The position numbers and the translations under genes are program-made. This document shows, one piece after another, positions 45,418-56,304 of a stretch of DNA of 64,000 nt. The notes under the pieces were generated by a model that was not told where the DNA came from, did not search any database, and worked only from the letters and a program-made list of their open reading frames with translations. The stretch spans positions 186,001-250,000 of the forward strand of contig NZ_JAGTUK010000003.1 in assembly GCF_018224615.1 (NCBI RefSeq), written 5' to 3'. The stretch is from Microbacterium paraoxydans. GTDB lineage: Bacteria; Actinomycetota; Actinomycetes; Actinomycetales; Microbacteriaceae. Within the stretch, counting starts at the first letter, position 1. Each line of letters starts with the position of its first letter.

Positions 45418-46352
45418 GCGCGGCCTCCTGCAGCCGAGGTGGGGTCGAGGGCGTCGCGCAGGCCGTCGGCGATCAACGCCATCGACACCGTGAGCAGGGT
45501 CAGCGCCGCCGCCGGGAAGTAGAACAGCCACGGGGCGGTGGTCAGTGAGCTGGAACCCGCACCGATCAGCGCACCGAGGGACACGTCGGGGATCTTCACG
45601 CCGAAGCCCAGGAACGACAGCCCGGTCTCGGTGACCACCGCCGACACGACGCCGAGCGTGAAGTTGATGACGAGCAGCGAGCCGATGTTCGGCAGCAGGT
45701 GCCGGAGCACGATCTTCATGCCGCTCACGCCCATGTACCGCGCCGCGCTCACGTACTCGCGTTCGCGCAGCGACAGCGCCATGGTCCAGATGACGCGGGC
45801 CGGGAAGTACCACCCGATCACGAAGATCATGATCAGGGCGATGACGCGCCAGTCGCCCCCGGCCTTGTTCGAGATCATCGCGAGGATGAGGAAGCTCGGG
45901 ATCACCATCATGAAGTGGATGACCAGGAGCGAGATCCGCTCGGTCCAGCCGCCGAAGTACGCGGCAGCGGTGCCGACCAGCGCCGAGACGATCGTCACAC
46001 CGATCGAGACCGTGAGCGCGATCATGAGCGAGCGCTGCAGGCCGACCGCCACCTGGGCGAACAGGTCGTTGCCGGCGTTGTTCGTGCCGAACCAGTGCTC
46101 CGTCGACGGGGGAGTGCTGAGGTTGAGGAAGTCGAGTTCGACGTGGTCGTAGCGGGCGATCAGCGGACCGAAGATCGCGAACAGCACGAGCAGGGCGAAG
46201 ATGACCAGGCCGATCAAGGCGCCGCGGTTGCGGGAGAACCGCCGCCAGTACAGGCTCCACTTCGACAGGCGCTTGGTCGCGACCCTGGTGGTCTCGGGGC
46301 CCGCGGCCTCCGGCTCGGGGTGGATGGTCGGGTCGAGCATGTCGGTGCTCAT
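45414..46352 (-). CDS. ABC transporter permease, DppC/OppC type
   Basis: 312 residues with a charged N-terminal extension, then six helices. HWFGTNNAGNDLFAQVAVGL is the family's outer motif, and the coupling loop is EYVSAARYMGVSGMKIVLRHLLPN (read in parts). The protein pairs with the permease one base upstream and the ATPase that overlaps its stop. Confidence 0.94.
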   Translation of the reverse strand: MSTDMLDPTIHPEPEAAGPETTRVATKRLSKWSLYWRRFSRNRGALIGLVIFALLVLFAIFGPLIARYDHVELDFLNLSTPPSTEHWFGTNNAGNDLFAQVAVGLQRSLMIALTVSIGVTIVSALVGTAAAYFGGWTERISLLVIHFMMVIPSFLILAMISNKAGGDWRVIALIMIFVIGWYFPARVIWTMALSLREREYVSAARYMGVSGMKIVLRHLLPNIGSLLVINFTLGVVSAVVTETGLSFLGFGVKIPDVSLGALIGAGSSSLTTAPWLFYFPAAALTLLTVSMALIADGLRDALDPTSAAGGRA

Positions 46353-46353
46353 G

Positions 46354-47337
46354 TCAGCTCACTCTCACACGCGGGTCGAGGACCACGACGGCGATGTCGG
46401 CGAGGATCGCGCCGATCGCCGTGAGGACCGCGCCGAAGGCCGCGATCGCGACGGTTCCGTGGATGTCGTTCTTCGAGATGGTCTCGATGAAGTACTTGCC
46501 CATGCCGTTCCAGGCGAAGATCGTCTCCGTCAGCACCGCGCCGGTGAAGATCGCGGGGATCGTGAAGGCGACCTGCGTGGCGACCGGAATGAGCGACGTG
46601 CGCAGCGCGTGCTTGCGGATGGCCTGCTGCTTGGTGAGGCCCTTGGCCCGAGCGGTGCGCACGTAGTCGGCGTTGATGTTGTCGAGCAGCAGCGAGCGCT
46701 GCAGGAAGTGGATGCTCGCGTAGCCGGTGAGCACCAGGGCTATGGTCGGCAGCGTCAGGTGTTGCAGTACGTCGATGAGTGTGGGGAAGAAGCCTTCGAC
46801 GCCCTGGCTGGCATTGCCCGTCACGTAGAAGATGCGGGTGCCCGTGGCGTTGTTGAGGCCGATCGCGAGCAGCACGATCGCGAAGGCGGCCACCACGATC
46901 GGGATGTTCAGGGTGATGATGCTCGTCGCCTGCCCGATGCGGTCGGCGAGCTTGTACTGGCGGGAGGCCGTGTACACGCCGAGCGCGATGCCGAGGATCG
47001 TGGTGATGATCGTCGCGCCGAGCACGAGCTCCGCGCTGACCCACATGCGGTAGGCGACCTGCTCGTTGACCGAGCCGCCGGTCGGGCTCACGCCCCAGTC
47101 CCAGCGCAGGAGGATGCCGGTGAACCAGTTCCACCAGCGCTCGATCAGCGGAACGGTGTCGCTGAGGTTGCGGGGAACGAGGAGGTTGTTGATCTGCTCT
47201 TCACTGAGCGGAGGACGCCGGCCCACGTAGTTGCTGCGCGGATCGAGGAACCCCCACGCGAGGAAGTAGGTGAGGTTCGTCGCGACCACGATCATGAGCA
47301 GCCAGCCGAGGGCGCGGCGTGCGAGGTACTTGATCAA
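46354..47337 (-). CDS. ABC transporter permease, DppB/OppB type
   Basis: 327 residues with six helices, starting with IKYLARRALGWLLMI. A long outer loop (about residues 30-90) follows the first helix, and the coupling loop contains ADYVRTARAKGLTKQQAIRKH in parts. The TTG at 47337 is preferred because relatives start M-IKY and because codons in the in-frame extension to an ATG at 47418 lack the strong G/C third-position bias of the gene. It is the first gene of the operon and is divergent from lepA. Confidence 0.9.
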   Translation of the reverse strand: MIKYLARRALGWLLMIVVATNLTYFLAWGFLDPRSNYVGRRPPLSEEQINNLLVPRNLSDTVPLIERWWNWFTGILLRWDWGVSPTGGSVNEQVAYRMWVSAELVLGATIITTILGIALGVYTASRQYKLADRIGQATSIITLNIPIVVAAFAIVLLAIGLNNATGTRIFYVTGNASQGVEGFFPTLIDVLQHLTLPTIALVLTGYASIHFLQRSLLLDNINADYVRTARAKGLTKQQAIRKHALRTSLIPVATQVAFTIPAIFTGAVLTETIFAWNGMGKYFIETISKNDIHGTVAIAAFGAVLTAIGAILADIAVVVLDPRVRVS

Positions 47338-47565
47338 GGGGGATTTGTCTTTCTCTTCTCCAGACGCGCTCGGGATCCGCCGACGCAACGCTGAGCCGGG
47401 CGGACGATCGGGCGCCATCCGCCGTTCTGCGCGACGCGACAGGCCCTCACGGTGTCTGTGACGGAGTCGTATCGCTTACGGGATCCGGTGTCACGGATTG
47501 GTCCCGGGCAACTTCGGGAGACTATCACCGATACAGCGGAATGGGGATTCTCCACCCCTCCACCG
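47338..47565. other. Divergent control region between transporter operon and lepA
   Basis: About 240 bases without a gene. On the minus strand TGACAC, sixteen bases, TACGAC (around 47471-47498) is a possible promoter for the transporter operon. No exact palindrome longer than six bases was noticed. Confidence 0.3.
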
Positions 47566-47571
47566 TAGAAT
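47566..47571 (+). promoter_or_regulatory. -10 element TAGAAT of lepA
   Basis: TAGAAT, nine bases, then the ATG at 47581. The leader would be zero to three bases long. Confidence 0.5.
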
Positions 47572-47580
47572 CGTCGGGAC

Positions 47581-49434
<1,854 letters not shown>

Positions 49435-49444
49435 CCCGGGCGAT

Positions 49445-49482
49445 CCTGGGCGCTCCCGCGGCGCGGGGGGTGTTCGCCCAGG
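49445..49482 (+). terminator. Terminator hairpin after lepA
   Basis: CCTGGGCG at 49445-49452 pairs with CGCCCAGG at 49475-49482; CCCG/CGGG pair again inside the loop. It starts ten bases after the lepA stop. Confidence 0.7.
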
Positions 49483-49492
49483 GAACCCGAAG

Positions 49493-49498
49493 TAGGCT
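49493..49498 (+). promoter_or_regulatory. -10 element TAGGCT for leaderless DUF1990 gene
   Basis: TAGGCT, seven bases, then the ATG at 49506. Confidence 0.55.
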
Positions 49499-49505
49499 GG
49501 AACTC

Positions 49506-50159
49506 ATGCGGCGCGGGACTTTCCGAGACGACACGGTGGACTATGCGGCCGTGGGTGCGACCCACGCCCCCGACCTGATGCAGTACCCGCCGGAGCGCAG
49601 CATCCCCGCGGAGGAGTCGTGGCGGATCGGCAGCGGTGAGGAACGGTTCCAGACGGCGGGTGAGGCCCTGCTGTCGTGGACGGCCCAGCGTGCCGCAGGT
49701 CTCACGGTGGAGGATGTGCGCCCGGCGCCCGGTCCCGCCTACGCCGGTGTCAGCTTCGACGCCGAGGGCAACCCGATCGCGCCGAGCAAGCGCGACGTCG
49801 AGCCGCGCTACGACGCGGAGGGCATGCCGTTCGTCGGTGCCGGGATGACGCTGCACCTGCGCGGCCGGGTGGGCGGCATGCGTGCCGACTCCGAGCTGCG
49901 CGTGATCTCGGTCACGGAGGAGACGCGGCGCATCGGCTTCGTGCTCGGGACGATCGGCGGCTCCGTCGTCAGCGGCGAGGAGTCGTTCGACGTGGACTGG
50001 CGCGAGGACAACGACGAGGTCTGGTTCACCGTCCGCGCGTTCGACGCGCCCAACACGCTCGTGTACCGGCTGGTGCCCGCGCTCATGAAGCGCCGCCGCC
50101 GCGAGCTGTTCGCGCGGTACCTGCGCGCGATCTCCCCGCTGTACGCGACCCCCGTCTGA
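49506..50159 (+). CDS. DUF1990 family protein
   Basis: 217 residues, function unknown. The family pattern is clear: DYAAVGATHAPDLMQYPPE near the start, RIGSGEERFQTAGEALLSW, then a START-like beta-rich part with RRIGFVLGTIGGSVVSGEESF and a C-terminal helix LFARYLRAISPLY. Such proteins occur in plants and actinobacteria. It overlaps hemW by one base, so the two are co-transcribed. Confidence 0.83.
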   Translation: MRRGTFRDDTVDYAAVGATHAPDLMQYPPERSIPAEESWRIGSGEERFQTAGEALLSWTAQRAAGLTVEDVRPAPGPAYAGVSFDAEGNPIAPSKRDVEPRYDAEGMPFVGAGMTLHLRGRVGGMRADSELRVISVTEETRRIGFVLGTIGGSVVSGEESFDVDWREDNDEVWFTVRAFDAPNTLVYRLVPALMKRRRRELFARYLRAISPLYATPV

Positions 50160-51376
50160 TGGCGGGACCGCTTCCGCTCGGCGACCCGGCACCCGCGGAC
50201 GGTCGACTGCCCGACGACCTACCGATCTCCGCGGACACCCCGTTCTCGGCGTACCTGCACGTGCCGTTCTGCCGCGTGCGGTGCGGCTACTGCGACTTCA
50301 ACACGTACACGTCGAGCGAGCTGCAGGGCGCGAAGCAGGAGGACTACGCGTCCACCCTGATCGGGGAGATCGCCCTCGCCCGCGGCGTGCTCGAGGCCGC
50401 GGGGGCCCTGCGGCCGATGGACACCGTGTTCTTCGGTGGCGGCACGCCCACGCTGCTGCCGCCGGGCGACCTCGCGCGCATGCTGGGTGCGGCGACCGCG
50501 GCGTTCGGGCTCGCTCCGGGTGCCGAGGTGACCGTGGAGGCCAACCCCGACACCGTGACGCCGGAGGTGGCGCGCACTCTCGCCGACGCCGGTGTGACGC
50601 GGCTCTCGATCGGCATGCAGTCGGCGGTGCCGCACGTGCTGGCTGCGCTCGATCGCACGCATCAGCCCGACAACGTGCGCACGGCCGTGGCGGCGGCGAA
50701 GGACGCGGGGCTGGACGTCAGTGTCGACCTGATCTACGGCGCACCGGGGGAGTCCCTCGCCGATTGGGAGGCCTCGCTCGACGCCGCCCTCGCCCTGGAG
50801 TCCGACCACATCTCGGCCTACGCCCTGATCATCGAGGACGGCACGAAGCTCGCACGGCAGATCCGTCGCGGCGAGGTGCAGGCCCCGGACGACGACCTGC
50901 AGGCGGACATGTACGAGCTGGCGGACGAGCGGCTCGGGGCGGCGGGCTTCGAGTGGTACGAGGTCAGCAACTGGGCGCGCAGCCCTGAGCAGCGTTCGCG
51001 CCACAACCTGGCGTACTGGCGGGGGAGTGACTGGTGGGGCTTCGGCCCTGGCGCGCACAGTCATGTGGCCGGGCTGCGCTGGTGGAACGTGAAGCACCCG
51101 GCGGCCTATGCGCAGCGGCTCGCCGCGTCGTCCTCGCCGGCGGCCGGGCGGGAGCGGCCCGACCGGGAGGCGCAGACGCTCGAGCGCATCCTGCTGCTCA
51201 GCCGGATCAGGGAGGGGATCGCGGTCGACGAGCTGCCGGCGGCGAACCGCGGTCGCGTGGCCGGGCTCATCGCCGACGGGCTGATCGATGCGGCGGCGGC
51301 GATCCGCGGCCGCGTGCAGTTGACCCTGCGCGGACGACTCCTCGCCGACGCCGTGGTGCGCGAGCTCACGGACTGA
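50159..51376 (+). CDS. hemW: Radical SAM heme chaperone HemW (HemN-like)
   Basis: Carries heme to target proteins such as respiratory enzymes; it is not coproporphyrinogen dehydrogenase despite the old name. The 405 residues have the radical SAM cysteines Cys38, Cys42 and Cys45 (CRVRCGYC), followed by a Phe as in HemW rather than the fourth Cys of HemN. FFGGGTPTLL and SIGMQS are further family motifs. It lies directly upstream of hrcA-dnaJ, a typical actinobacterial order. Confidence 0.94.
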   Translation: MAGPLPLGDPAPADGRLPDDLPISADTPFSAYLHVPFCRVRCGYCDFNTYTSSELQGAKQEDYASTLIGEIALARGVLEAAGALRPMDTVFFGGGTPTLLPPGDLARMLGAATAAFGLAPGAEVTVEANPDTVTPEVARTLADAGVTRLSIGMQSAVPHVLAALDRTHQPDNVRTAVAAAKDAGLDVSVDLIYGAPGESLADWEASLDAALALESDHISAYALIIEDGTKLARQIRRGEVQAPDDDLQADMYELADERLGAAGFEWYEVSNWARSPEQRSRHNLAYWRGSDWWGFGPGAHSHVAGLRWWNVKHPAAYAQRLAASSSPAAGRERPDREAQTLERILLLSRIREGIAVDELPAANRGRVAGLIADGLIDAAAAIRGRVQLTLRGRLLADAVVRELTD

Positions 51377-51417
51377 ATCGGCTGCGAGCGACTCGGAGTT
51401 CTCGCGGTCTCACGGGG

Positions 51418-51423
51418 TAGGAT
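51418..51423 (+). promoter_or_regulatory. -10 element TAGGAT of the hrcA-dnaJ operon
   Basis: TAGGAT overlaps the first base of the CIRCE operator, so the transcription start (about 51430) falls inside the operator and HrcA binding would block polymerase. Confidence 0.55.
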
Positions 51424-51449
51424 TGGCACTCAGGGCATCAGAGTGCCAG
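51423..51449. promoter_or_regulatory. CIRCE operator (HrcA binding site)
   Basis: TTGGCACTC, nine bases, GAGTGCCAG. This matches the CIRCE consensus TTAGCACTC-N9-GAGTGCTAA with compensating G/C changes and the exact 9-base spacer. It lies 27 bases before the hrcA start. Confidence 0.9.
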
Positions 51450-51476
51450 CAACCGGTCGGCGGAAAGGGGTGGGCC

Positions 51477-52508
51477 ATGGTCACGGAGCGAGGACTGCAG
51501 GTTCTCCGTGCGATCGTGCAGGACTACGTCGAGACGCACGAGCCCGTGGGCAGCCGGTCGATCGTCGACCGTCACTCGTTCGGGGTGTCGGCGGCGACCA
51601 TCCGCAACGACATGGCGCAGCTCGAAGACGAGGAGCTCATCACCGCGCCCCACACATCGTCCGGGCGGGTCCCCACCGACAAGGGCTACCGCGTCTTCGT
51701 CAACCACCTCGCGCAGCTGCGCCCGCTGTCGTCGGCGCAGCGCTCCGCGATCGAGTCGTTCCTTGCCGACCCCGCCGACCTCGACGACCTCATGGCCCGC
51801 ACGGTGCGGGTGCTCACGCAGCTCACGGGTCAGGTCGCCCTGGCGCAGTACCCGTCGTTCGCGCGCGCCCGCGTCACCCACGTGGAGCTCGTCGCGCTGG
51901 CCCCGAACCGTCTGCTGACCGTGCTGGTGACCGACGCGGGCGGTGTCTCGCAGCGCATGACCGTGTTGCCCGATGCGCTCGACGAGAGCGACCTGGGGGT
52001 GCTGCGCGCGCGGCTGTCCGCCCTGATCACGGGTCAGGCGATCGCCGAGGCGTCCGAGCGGCTGCAGACCCTGCTGGCCACCGAGGAGACTCCGCGGGAT
52101 CGCGTGCTGCGCACCCTCGCCGGCGTCCTGGTCGACGAACTGGGCGGTTTCCGGCAGGAGCGCCTGGTGATGGCGGGAGCGGCCACCCTGGCGCGTCGGG
52201 AGCACGACTTCCGCGGCAGCATCCACCCGCTGCTCGAGGCGATCGAGGAGCAGGTCACGCTGCTGCGGCTGATGAGCGAGATGGTCGCCGACGAGCACGG
52301 GCTCGCGGCGAGCATCGGCACCGAGAACGCACCGTTCGGTCTCGGTGAGGCCTCGATCGTCGCGAGCGACTACGCGGCACCCACCGGAACGGCGCGCGTC
52401 GGCGTGATGGGGCCGACGCGCATGGACTATCCGAGCAACCTGGCGGCGGCGCGGGCAGTGGCCCGCTACCTGTCGCGGATGCTCGACGACGACGAGGCCG
52501 GTCGCTGA
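51477..52508 (+). CDS. hrcA: Heat-inducible transcriptional repressor HrcA
   Basis: Represses chaperone genes by binding CIRCE; its activity depends on GroEL in other bacteria. The 343 residues start with a winged helix ([35 protein letters not shown] and [15 protein letters not shown] are the family signature), then a GAF-like domain and an inserted dimerisation domain. The ATG at 51477 has GAAAGGGG upstream. It is autoregulated through the operator just before it and co-transcribed with dnaJ. Confidence 0.96.
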   Translation: MVTERGLQVLRAIVQDYVETHEPVGSRSIVDRHSFGVSAATIRNDMAQLEDEELITAPHTSSGRVPTDKGYRVFVNHLAQLRPLSSAQRSAIESFLADPADLDDLMARTVRVLTQLTGQVALAQYPSFARARVTHVELVALAPNRLLTVLVTDAGGVSQRMTVLPDALDESDLGVLRARLSALITGQAIAEASERLQTLLATEETPRDRVLRTLAGVLVDELGGFRQERLVMAGAATLARREHDFRGSIHPLLEAIEEQVTLLRLMSEMVADEHGLAASIGTENAPFGLGEASIVASDYAAPTGTARVGVMGPTRMDYPSNLAAARAVARYLSRMLDDDEAGR

Positions 52509-52542
52509 CGCGGCCCCACGGAACACACGCAGAAGGGCGATT

Positions 52543-53658
52543 GTGGCGGACCACTACGAGGTTCTCGGGGTGTCCCGGGACGCTTCCACGGACGAGATCA
52601 AGAAGGCGTATCGCCGGCTGGCGCGGCAGCTCCACCCGGACGTGAACCCGGGCGAGGATGCGGCCGAGCGGTTCAAGCTCGTGACCCACGCGTACGACGT
52701 GCTCAGCGACGAGGAGTCGCGACGCCGCTATGACATGGGCGGCGGTGACGGCGCCGCGGGCAACTTCGGCGGCTTCGGGGGCTTCGGCGACATCTTCGAG
52801 ACGTTCTTCGGTGCCGCGCAGGGCGGTGGGCGCGGTGCCCGGCCGCGGTCGCGGCGCGAGCGCGGTCAGGACGCCCTGGTGCGCGTGACCCTCGAGCTGG
52901 GCGACGTCGTGTTCGGCGCACACCGCGACATCGAGGTCGACACCGCGGTGCTGTGCGAGACGTGTCAGGGCTCGTGCTGCCAGGAGGGCACCTCGCCGGT
53001 CACGTGCGACATCTGCGGTGGCACCGGCCACGTGCAGCGTCAGGTGCGCAGCCTGCTGGGCAACGTCGTCACCTCGCAGCCGTGCGGCACGTGCGAGGGC
53101 TACGGCACCACCATCCCGTATCCGTGCGGCACGTGCGGCGGTCAGGGCCGGGTGCGGTCGCGGCGCACGGTCTCGCTCGACATCCCTGCCGGTGTCGAGA
53201 CGGGTCTGCGGCTGCAGCTGCCCGGCTCGGGCGAGGTCGGCCGCGCGGGCGGCCCCAACGGCGACCTGTACGTCGAGGTCACGGTCACCCCGCACCCGGC
53301 GTTCAGCCGCGAGGGCGACGACCTGCTGGCCACGCTGGAGGTGTCGATGAGCGATGCGATCCTCGGCACCGAGGCGTCGATCGAGGGGCTGGACGGCGAG
53401 GTCGACCTGGAGATCCGCCCCGGCGTGCAGTCGGGCGACGTGCTGACGATCAAGGGCCGGGGCATCACGCCGCTGCGGGGCACGCAGCGCGGCGATCTGC
53501 GGGTCGGCGTGCAGGTGGTGACGCCCACGAAGCTCGACGCGGCGCAGCGCAAGCTCATCGAGGACTTCGCGAAGAAGGCCAAGGCGCCGGCGCCGCAGCT
53601 CGCGCAGTTCCAGCAGGGGCTGTTCTCCAAGCTGCGCGACCGCTTCCGCGGGCACTGA
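52543..53658 (+). CDS. dnaJ: Chaperone DnaJ (type I, DnaJ2)
   Basis: Co-chaperone that stimulates DnaK ATPase. The 371 residues have a J domain (1-68) with HPD at about 32-34, a Gly/Phe-rich linker, a zinc-finger region (about 140-205) and two beta-barrel domains. Three zinc repeats are regular ([24 protein letters not shown]); the first reads CETCQGSC, with Cys in place of the last Gly. The GTG at 52543 follows AGAAGGG. The hrcA-dnaJ pair is the second DnaJ typical of actinobacteria; dnaK and grpE are elsewhere. Confidence 0.96.
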   Translation: MADHYEVLGVSRDASTDEIKKAYRRLARQLHPDVNPGEDAAERFKLVTHAYDVLSDEESRRRYDMGGGDGAAGNFGGFGGFGDIFETFFGAAQGGGRGARPRSRRERGQDALVRVTLELGDVVFGAHRDIEVDTAVLCETCQGSCCQEGTSPVTCDICGGTGHVQRQVRSLLGNVVTSQPCGTCEGYGTTIPYPCGTCGGQGRVRSRRTVSLDIPAGVETGLRLQLPGSGEVGRAGGPNGDLYVEVTVTPHPAFSREGDDLLATLEVSMSDAILGTEASIEGLDGEVDLEIRPGVQSGDVLTIKGRGITPLRGTQRGDLRVGVQVVTPTKLDAAQRKLIEDFAKKAKAPAPQLAQFQQGLFSKLRDRFRGH

Positions 53659-53660
53659 TC

Positions 53661-54389
53661 GTGGCGCTCCACTTCCTGGTCGAGACGGCGGGCGGCGCGG
53701 CCGTCGGTGACGTCGTGGCGCTCACGGGTGCGGAGGCCAAGCACGCCGCGGTCGTGCGTCGGCTGCGGGTCGGCGAGGCCGTGACCGTGGGCGATGGCCG
53801 GGGCGTGTGGCTTTCGGGCGTGGCGGAGGAGGTCTCGCCGTCGCGCGTCGAGGTGCGGGTGCAGGAGCGCGTGGAACGGCCCGCCGCCGCGCCCAGGGTC
53901 GTGCTGGTGCAGGCGCTCGCGAAGGGCGACAGGGACGAGCTCGCGGTGCAGGCCGCGTGCGAACTCGGCGTGGACGAGATCGTGCCGTGGCAGGCGAGTC
54001 GCAGCATCTCCCGCTGGGAGGGCCCCAAGGCCGGGAAGGGTCGCGAGCGCTGGGCGACGATCGTGCGCGAGGCCGCCAAGCAGGCCCACCGTGCGTGGGT
54101 GCCCGAGGTCGCACCGGTGGAGTCGACCGCGCAGCTCGCGGCCCGTGCGGAGACGCAGCGCGTGCTGCTGCTCGACCCGACGGCGCCCGTGCGACTGTCC
54201 GCACTGGAGCCCGACGGCCGCGACCTCGTGCTGGTCGTGGGGCCGGAGGGCGGCATCTCGGCCGAGGAACTGGAGCGGCTGGCGGCGGCGGGCGCGGAGC
54301 GCGTGCTGCTCGGCGACACGGTGCTGCGCACGTCCACCGCGGGGCCGGCGGCGATCGCTGTGCTGTCCGTGGCGCTCGGCCGCTGGTGA
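53661..54389 (+). CDS. rsmE: 16S rRNA m3U1498 methyltransferase
   Basis: SPOUT-fold enzyme that methylates N3 of U1498 in 16S rRNA. The 242 residues comprise a PUA-like N-terminal domain (LTGAEAKHAAVVRRLRVGE) and the trefoil-knot domain with LVVGPEGGISAEELE and LGDTVLRTSTAG, which form the SAM site. The GTG start is two bases after the dnaJ stop. Confidence 0.95.
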   Translation: MALHFLVETAGGAAVGDVVALTGAEAKHAAVVRRLRVGEAVTVGDGRGVWLSGVAEEVSPSRVEVRVQERVERPAAAPRVVLVQALAKGDRDELAVQAACELGVDEIVPWQASRSISRWEGPKAGKGRERWATIVREAAKQAHRAWVPEVAPVESTAQLAARAETQRVLLLDPTAPVRLSALEPDGRDLVLVVGPEGGISAEELERLAAAGAERVLLGDTVLRTSTAGPAAIAVLSVALGRW

Positions 54390-54414
54390 CCGCCGCCGCG
54401 CCTGAGTGCCCCGG

Positions 54415-54420
54415 TAAGCT
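54415..54420 (+). promoter_or_regulatory. -10 element TAAGCT for leaderless HIT gene
   Basis: TAAGCT, six bases, then the ATG at 54427. Confidence 0.5.
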
Positions 54421-54426
54421 GAACGC

Positions 54427-54774
54427 ATGAGCGAACCCTCGATCTTCACGCGCATCCTGAACGGGGACATCCCCGGTGAGATCCTGCTCGACGCGGGTCG
54501 GGTGTTCGTGATCCGTGACATCAACCCGCAGGCTCCGCTGCATGCGCTGGTGATCCCGAAGACCGAGGAGTACCGCGACGTGACGGAGCTCGCGGCGGGC
54601 GATCCCGGTCTGCTCGCGGAGATGGTCGCCGCGGCGAAGCGCATCGCCGACGATCACGCCAACGGCGAGTACCGCCTCATCTTCAACAACGGCGCGAGCG
54701 CCGCCCAATCCGTCTTCCACGTGCACGCCCATGTGCTCGGCAATCTCGAGGAGAACAAGCTCGTTGGCTTCTGA
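54427..54774 (+). CDS. HIT family nucleotide hydrolase (Hint-like)
   Basis: Hydrolyses AMP-lysine, AMP-amine or similar adenylates. The 115 residues carry the histidine triad SVFHVHAHVLG near the C-terminus, IFTRILNGDIPGE at the start and ALVIPK. It begins a run of overlapping genes (HIT, phoH, ybeY, CBS protein, era). Confidence 0.93.
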   Translation: MSEPSIFTRILNGDIPGEILLDAGRVFVIRDINPQAPLHALVIPKTEEYRDVTELAAGDPGLLAEMVAAAKRIADDHANGEYRLIFNNGASAAQSVFHVHAHVLGNLEENKLVGF

Positions 54775-55846
54775 CGATCAGGGAACCGTCACCGAACGCA
54801 TCTATGCGGACGGTGTCGCGATGGTGCAGCTGCTCGGTCCGCAGGACCGTCTGCTACGGATGCTGGAACGCGAGCACCGGGACGTGCAGGTGCTCGTGCG
54901 CGGCAACGAGATCACGCTGACGGGCGAGCGCGACGCCGTGGCCAAGGCGAAGAGCCTGGTCGACGAGCTGCTGGCGATGACGAAGGCCGGTCACGATCTG
55001 GCGCCCAGCGACGTGTCGAGCTCGGCGCGCATGCTCCGCACCGAGGGGGGCCCGCGGCCCAGCGAGGTGCTCGGCGAGGCGATCCTGTCGACGCGCGGCA
55101 AGGTGATCCGCCCGAAGACGCTCGGCCAGAAGGAGTACGTCGACGCGATCGAGGAGAACACGATCGTGTTCGGCATCGGTCCCGCCGGAACGGGCAAGAC
55201 CTACCTGGCGATGGCGAAGGCCGTGCAGGCGCTGCAGCGCAAGGAGGTCACCCGCATCATCCTCACGCGTCCGGCGGTGGAGGCGGGGGAGCGGCTGGGG
55301 TTCCTGCCCGGCACGCTCACCGACAAGATCGACCCGTATCTGCGGCCGCTGTACGACGCGCTGAACGAGATGATGGATCCGGAGGTCGTGCCCCGTCTGA
55401 TGGCGACCGGCACGATCGAGGTGGCGCCGCTGGCGTACATGCGCGGCCGCACGCTGAACGACTCTTTCGTGGTGCTGGACGAGGCGCAGAACACGACGCC
55501 GGAGCAGATGAAGATGTTCCTGACGCGGCTGGGCTTCGGCACGAAGATGGTCGTCACGGGCGACATCACGCAGGTCGACCTGCCGCAGGGGTCCTCGGGC
55601 CTCCGGCTGGTGACGCGGGTGCTCGACGGCATCGACGACATCCACTTCAGCCGGCTGACCAGCGACGACGTGGTGCGGCATTCGCTTGTCGGGCGCATCG
55701 TCGACGCCTACAGCGAGTACGACGAGAAGCGCACGGCGCAGCGGTTCGAGCGCGAGCAGGCCGCGGAGTTCGCCAACCGGGCGGAGCGCCGTGGCGCGCA
55801 GCGACCAGGACCACGCGACCGGATGCCGAAACGGGGGCTCTCATGA
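54764..55846 (+). CDS. phoH: PhoH family ATPase
   Basis: Predicted ATP-driven RNA helicase or RNase partner that acts with YbeY in RNA processing. The 360 residues have a KH-like N-terminal part and a PhoH ATPase domain: Walker A GPAGTGKT at about 139-146, RPAVEAGERLGFLPG, Walker B FVVLDEAQN and VTGDITQVDLP. The TTG at 54764 is proposed because GAGGAG lies ten bases upstream and no ATG or GTG suits the frame; it overlaps the HIT gene by 11 bases. It overlaps ybeY by four bases. Confidence 0.93.
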   Translation: MASDDQGTVTERIYADGVAMVQLLGPQDRLLRMLEREHRDVQVLVRGNEITLTGERDAVAKAKSLVDELLAMTKAGHDLAPSDVSSSARMLRTEGGPRPSEVLGEAILSTRGKVIRPKTLGQKEYVDAIEENTIVFGIGPAGTGKTYLAMAKAVQALQRKEVTRIILTRPAVEAGERLGFLPGTLTDKIDPYLRPLYDALNEMMDPEVVPRLMATGTIEVAPLAYMRGRTLNDSFVVLDEAQNTTPEQMKMFLTRLGFGTKMVVTGDITQVDLPQGSSGLRLVTRVLDGIDDIHFSRLTSDDVVRHSLVGRIVDAYSEYDEKRTAQRFEREQAAEFANRAERRGAQRPGPRDRMPKRGLS

Positions 55847-56304
55847 TCGAGATCAACAACGAGTCGGCGATCGACGTCGACGAGACGGTGCTGCAGCGGC
55901 TCACCGACTTCAACCTGGAGCAGCTGCATGTCAGCCCGGATGCCGAGGTGGCGATCGTGCTGGTCGACGAGGGCGCCATGGAGGCGTTGCACGTGCAGTG
56001 GATGGACGAGCCGGGCCCGACCGACGTGCTGAGCTTCCCCATGGACGAGCTGCGCCCCGGCACCGAGGACCGCCCGACGCCTCCCGGCCTGCTGGGTGAC
56101 ATCGTGCTGTGCCCGCAGGTGGCGGAAACGCAGGCGCAGGCCGCCGGCCACACCCTGATGGACGAGCTGATCCTGCTCACCACGCACGGGCTGCTGCACC
56201 TGCTGGGCTTCGATCACGCGGAGCCGGAGGAGGAGCGGGAGATGTTCGGACTTCAGAAGCAGCTGATCCAGGGCTTCGCCGTGTCCGAGCGCCGCCGCCG
56301 ATGA
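55843..56304 (+). CDS. ybeY: Endoribonuclease YbeY
   Basis: Zinc-dependent RNase that matures the 16S rRNA 3' end and takes part in ribosome quality control. The 153 residues carry the HGLLHLLGFDH motif with metal histidines at about 115, 119 and 125, and the preceding PTDVLSFPMDE loop. It overlaps both neighbours by four bases (phoH, and the CBS protein through GATGA). Confidence 0.96.
   Translation: MIEINNESAIDVDETVLQRLTDFNLEQLHVSPDAEVAIVLVDEGAMEALHVQWMDEPGPTDVLSFPMDELRPGTEDRPTPPGLLGDIVLCPQVAETQAQAAGHTLMDELILLTTHGLLHLLGFDHAEPEEEREMFGLQKQLIQGFAVSERRRR

Noticed and set aside
54731..54763. Upstream ATG as phoH start
   Set aside because: It would overlap the HIT gene by 44 bases and has no ribosome-binding site; TTG 54764 has GAGGAG at a proper distance.
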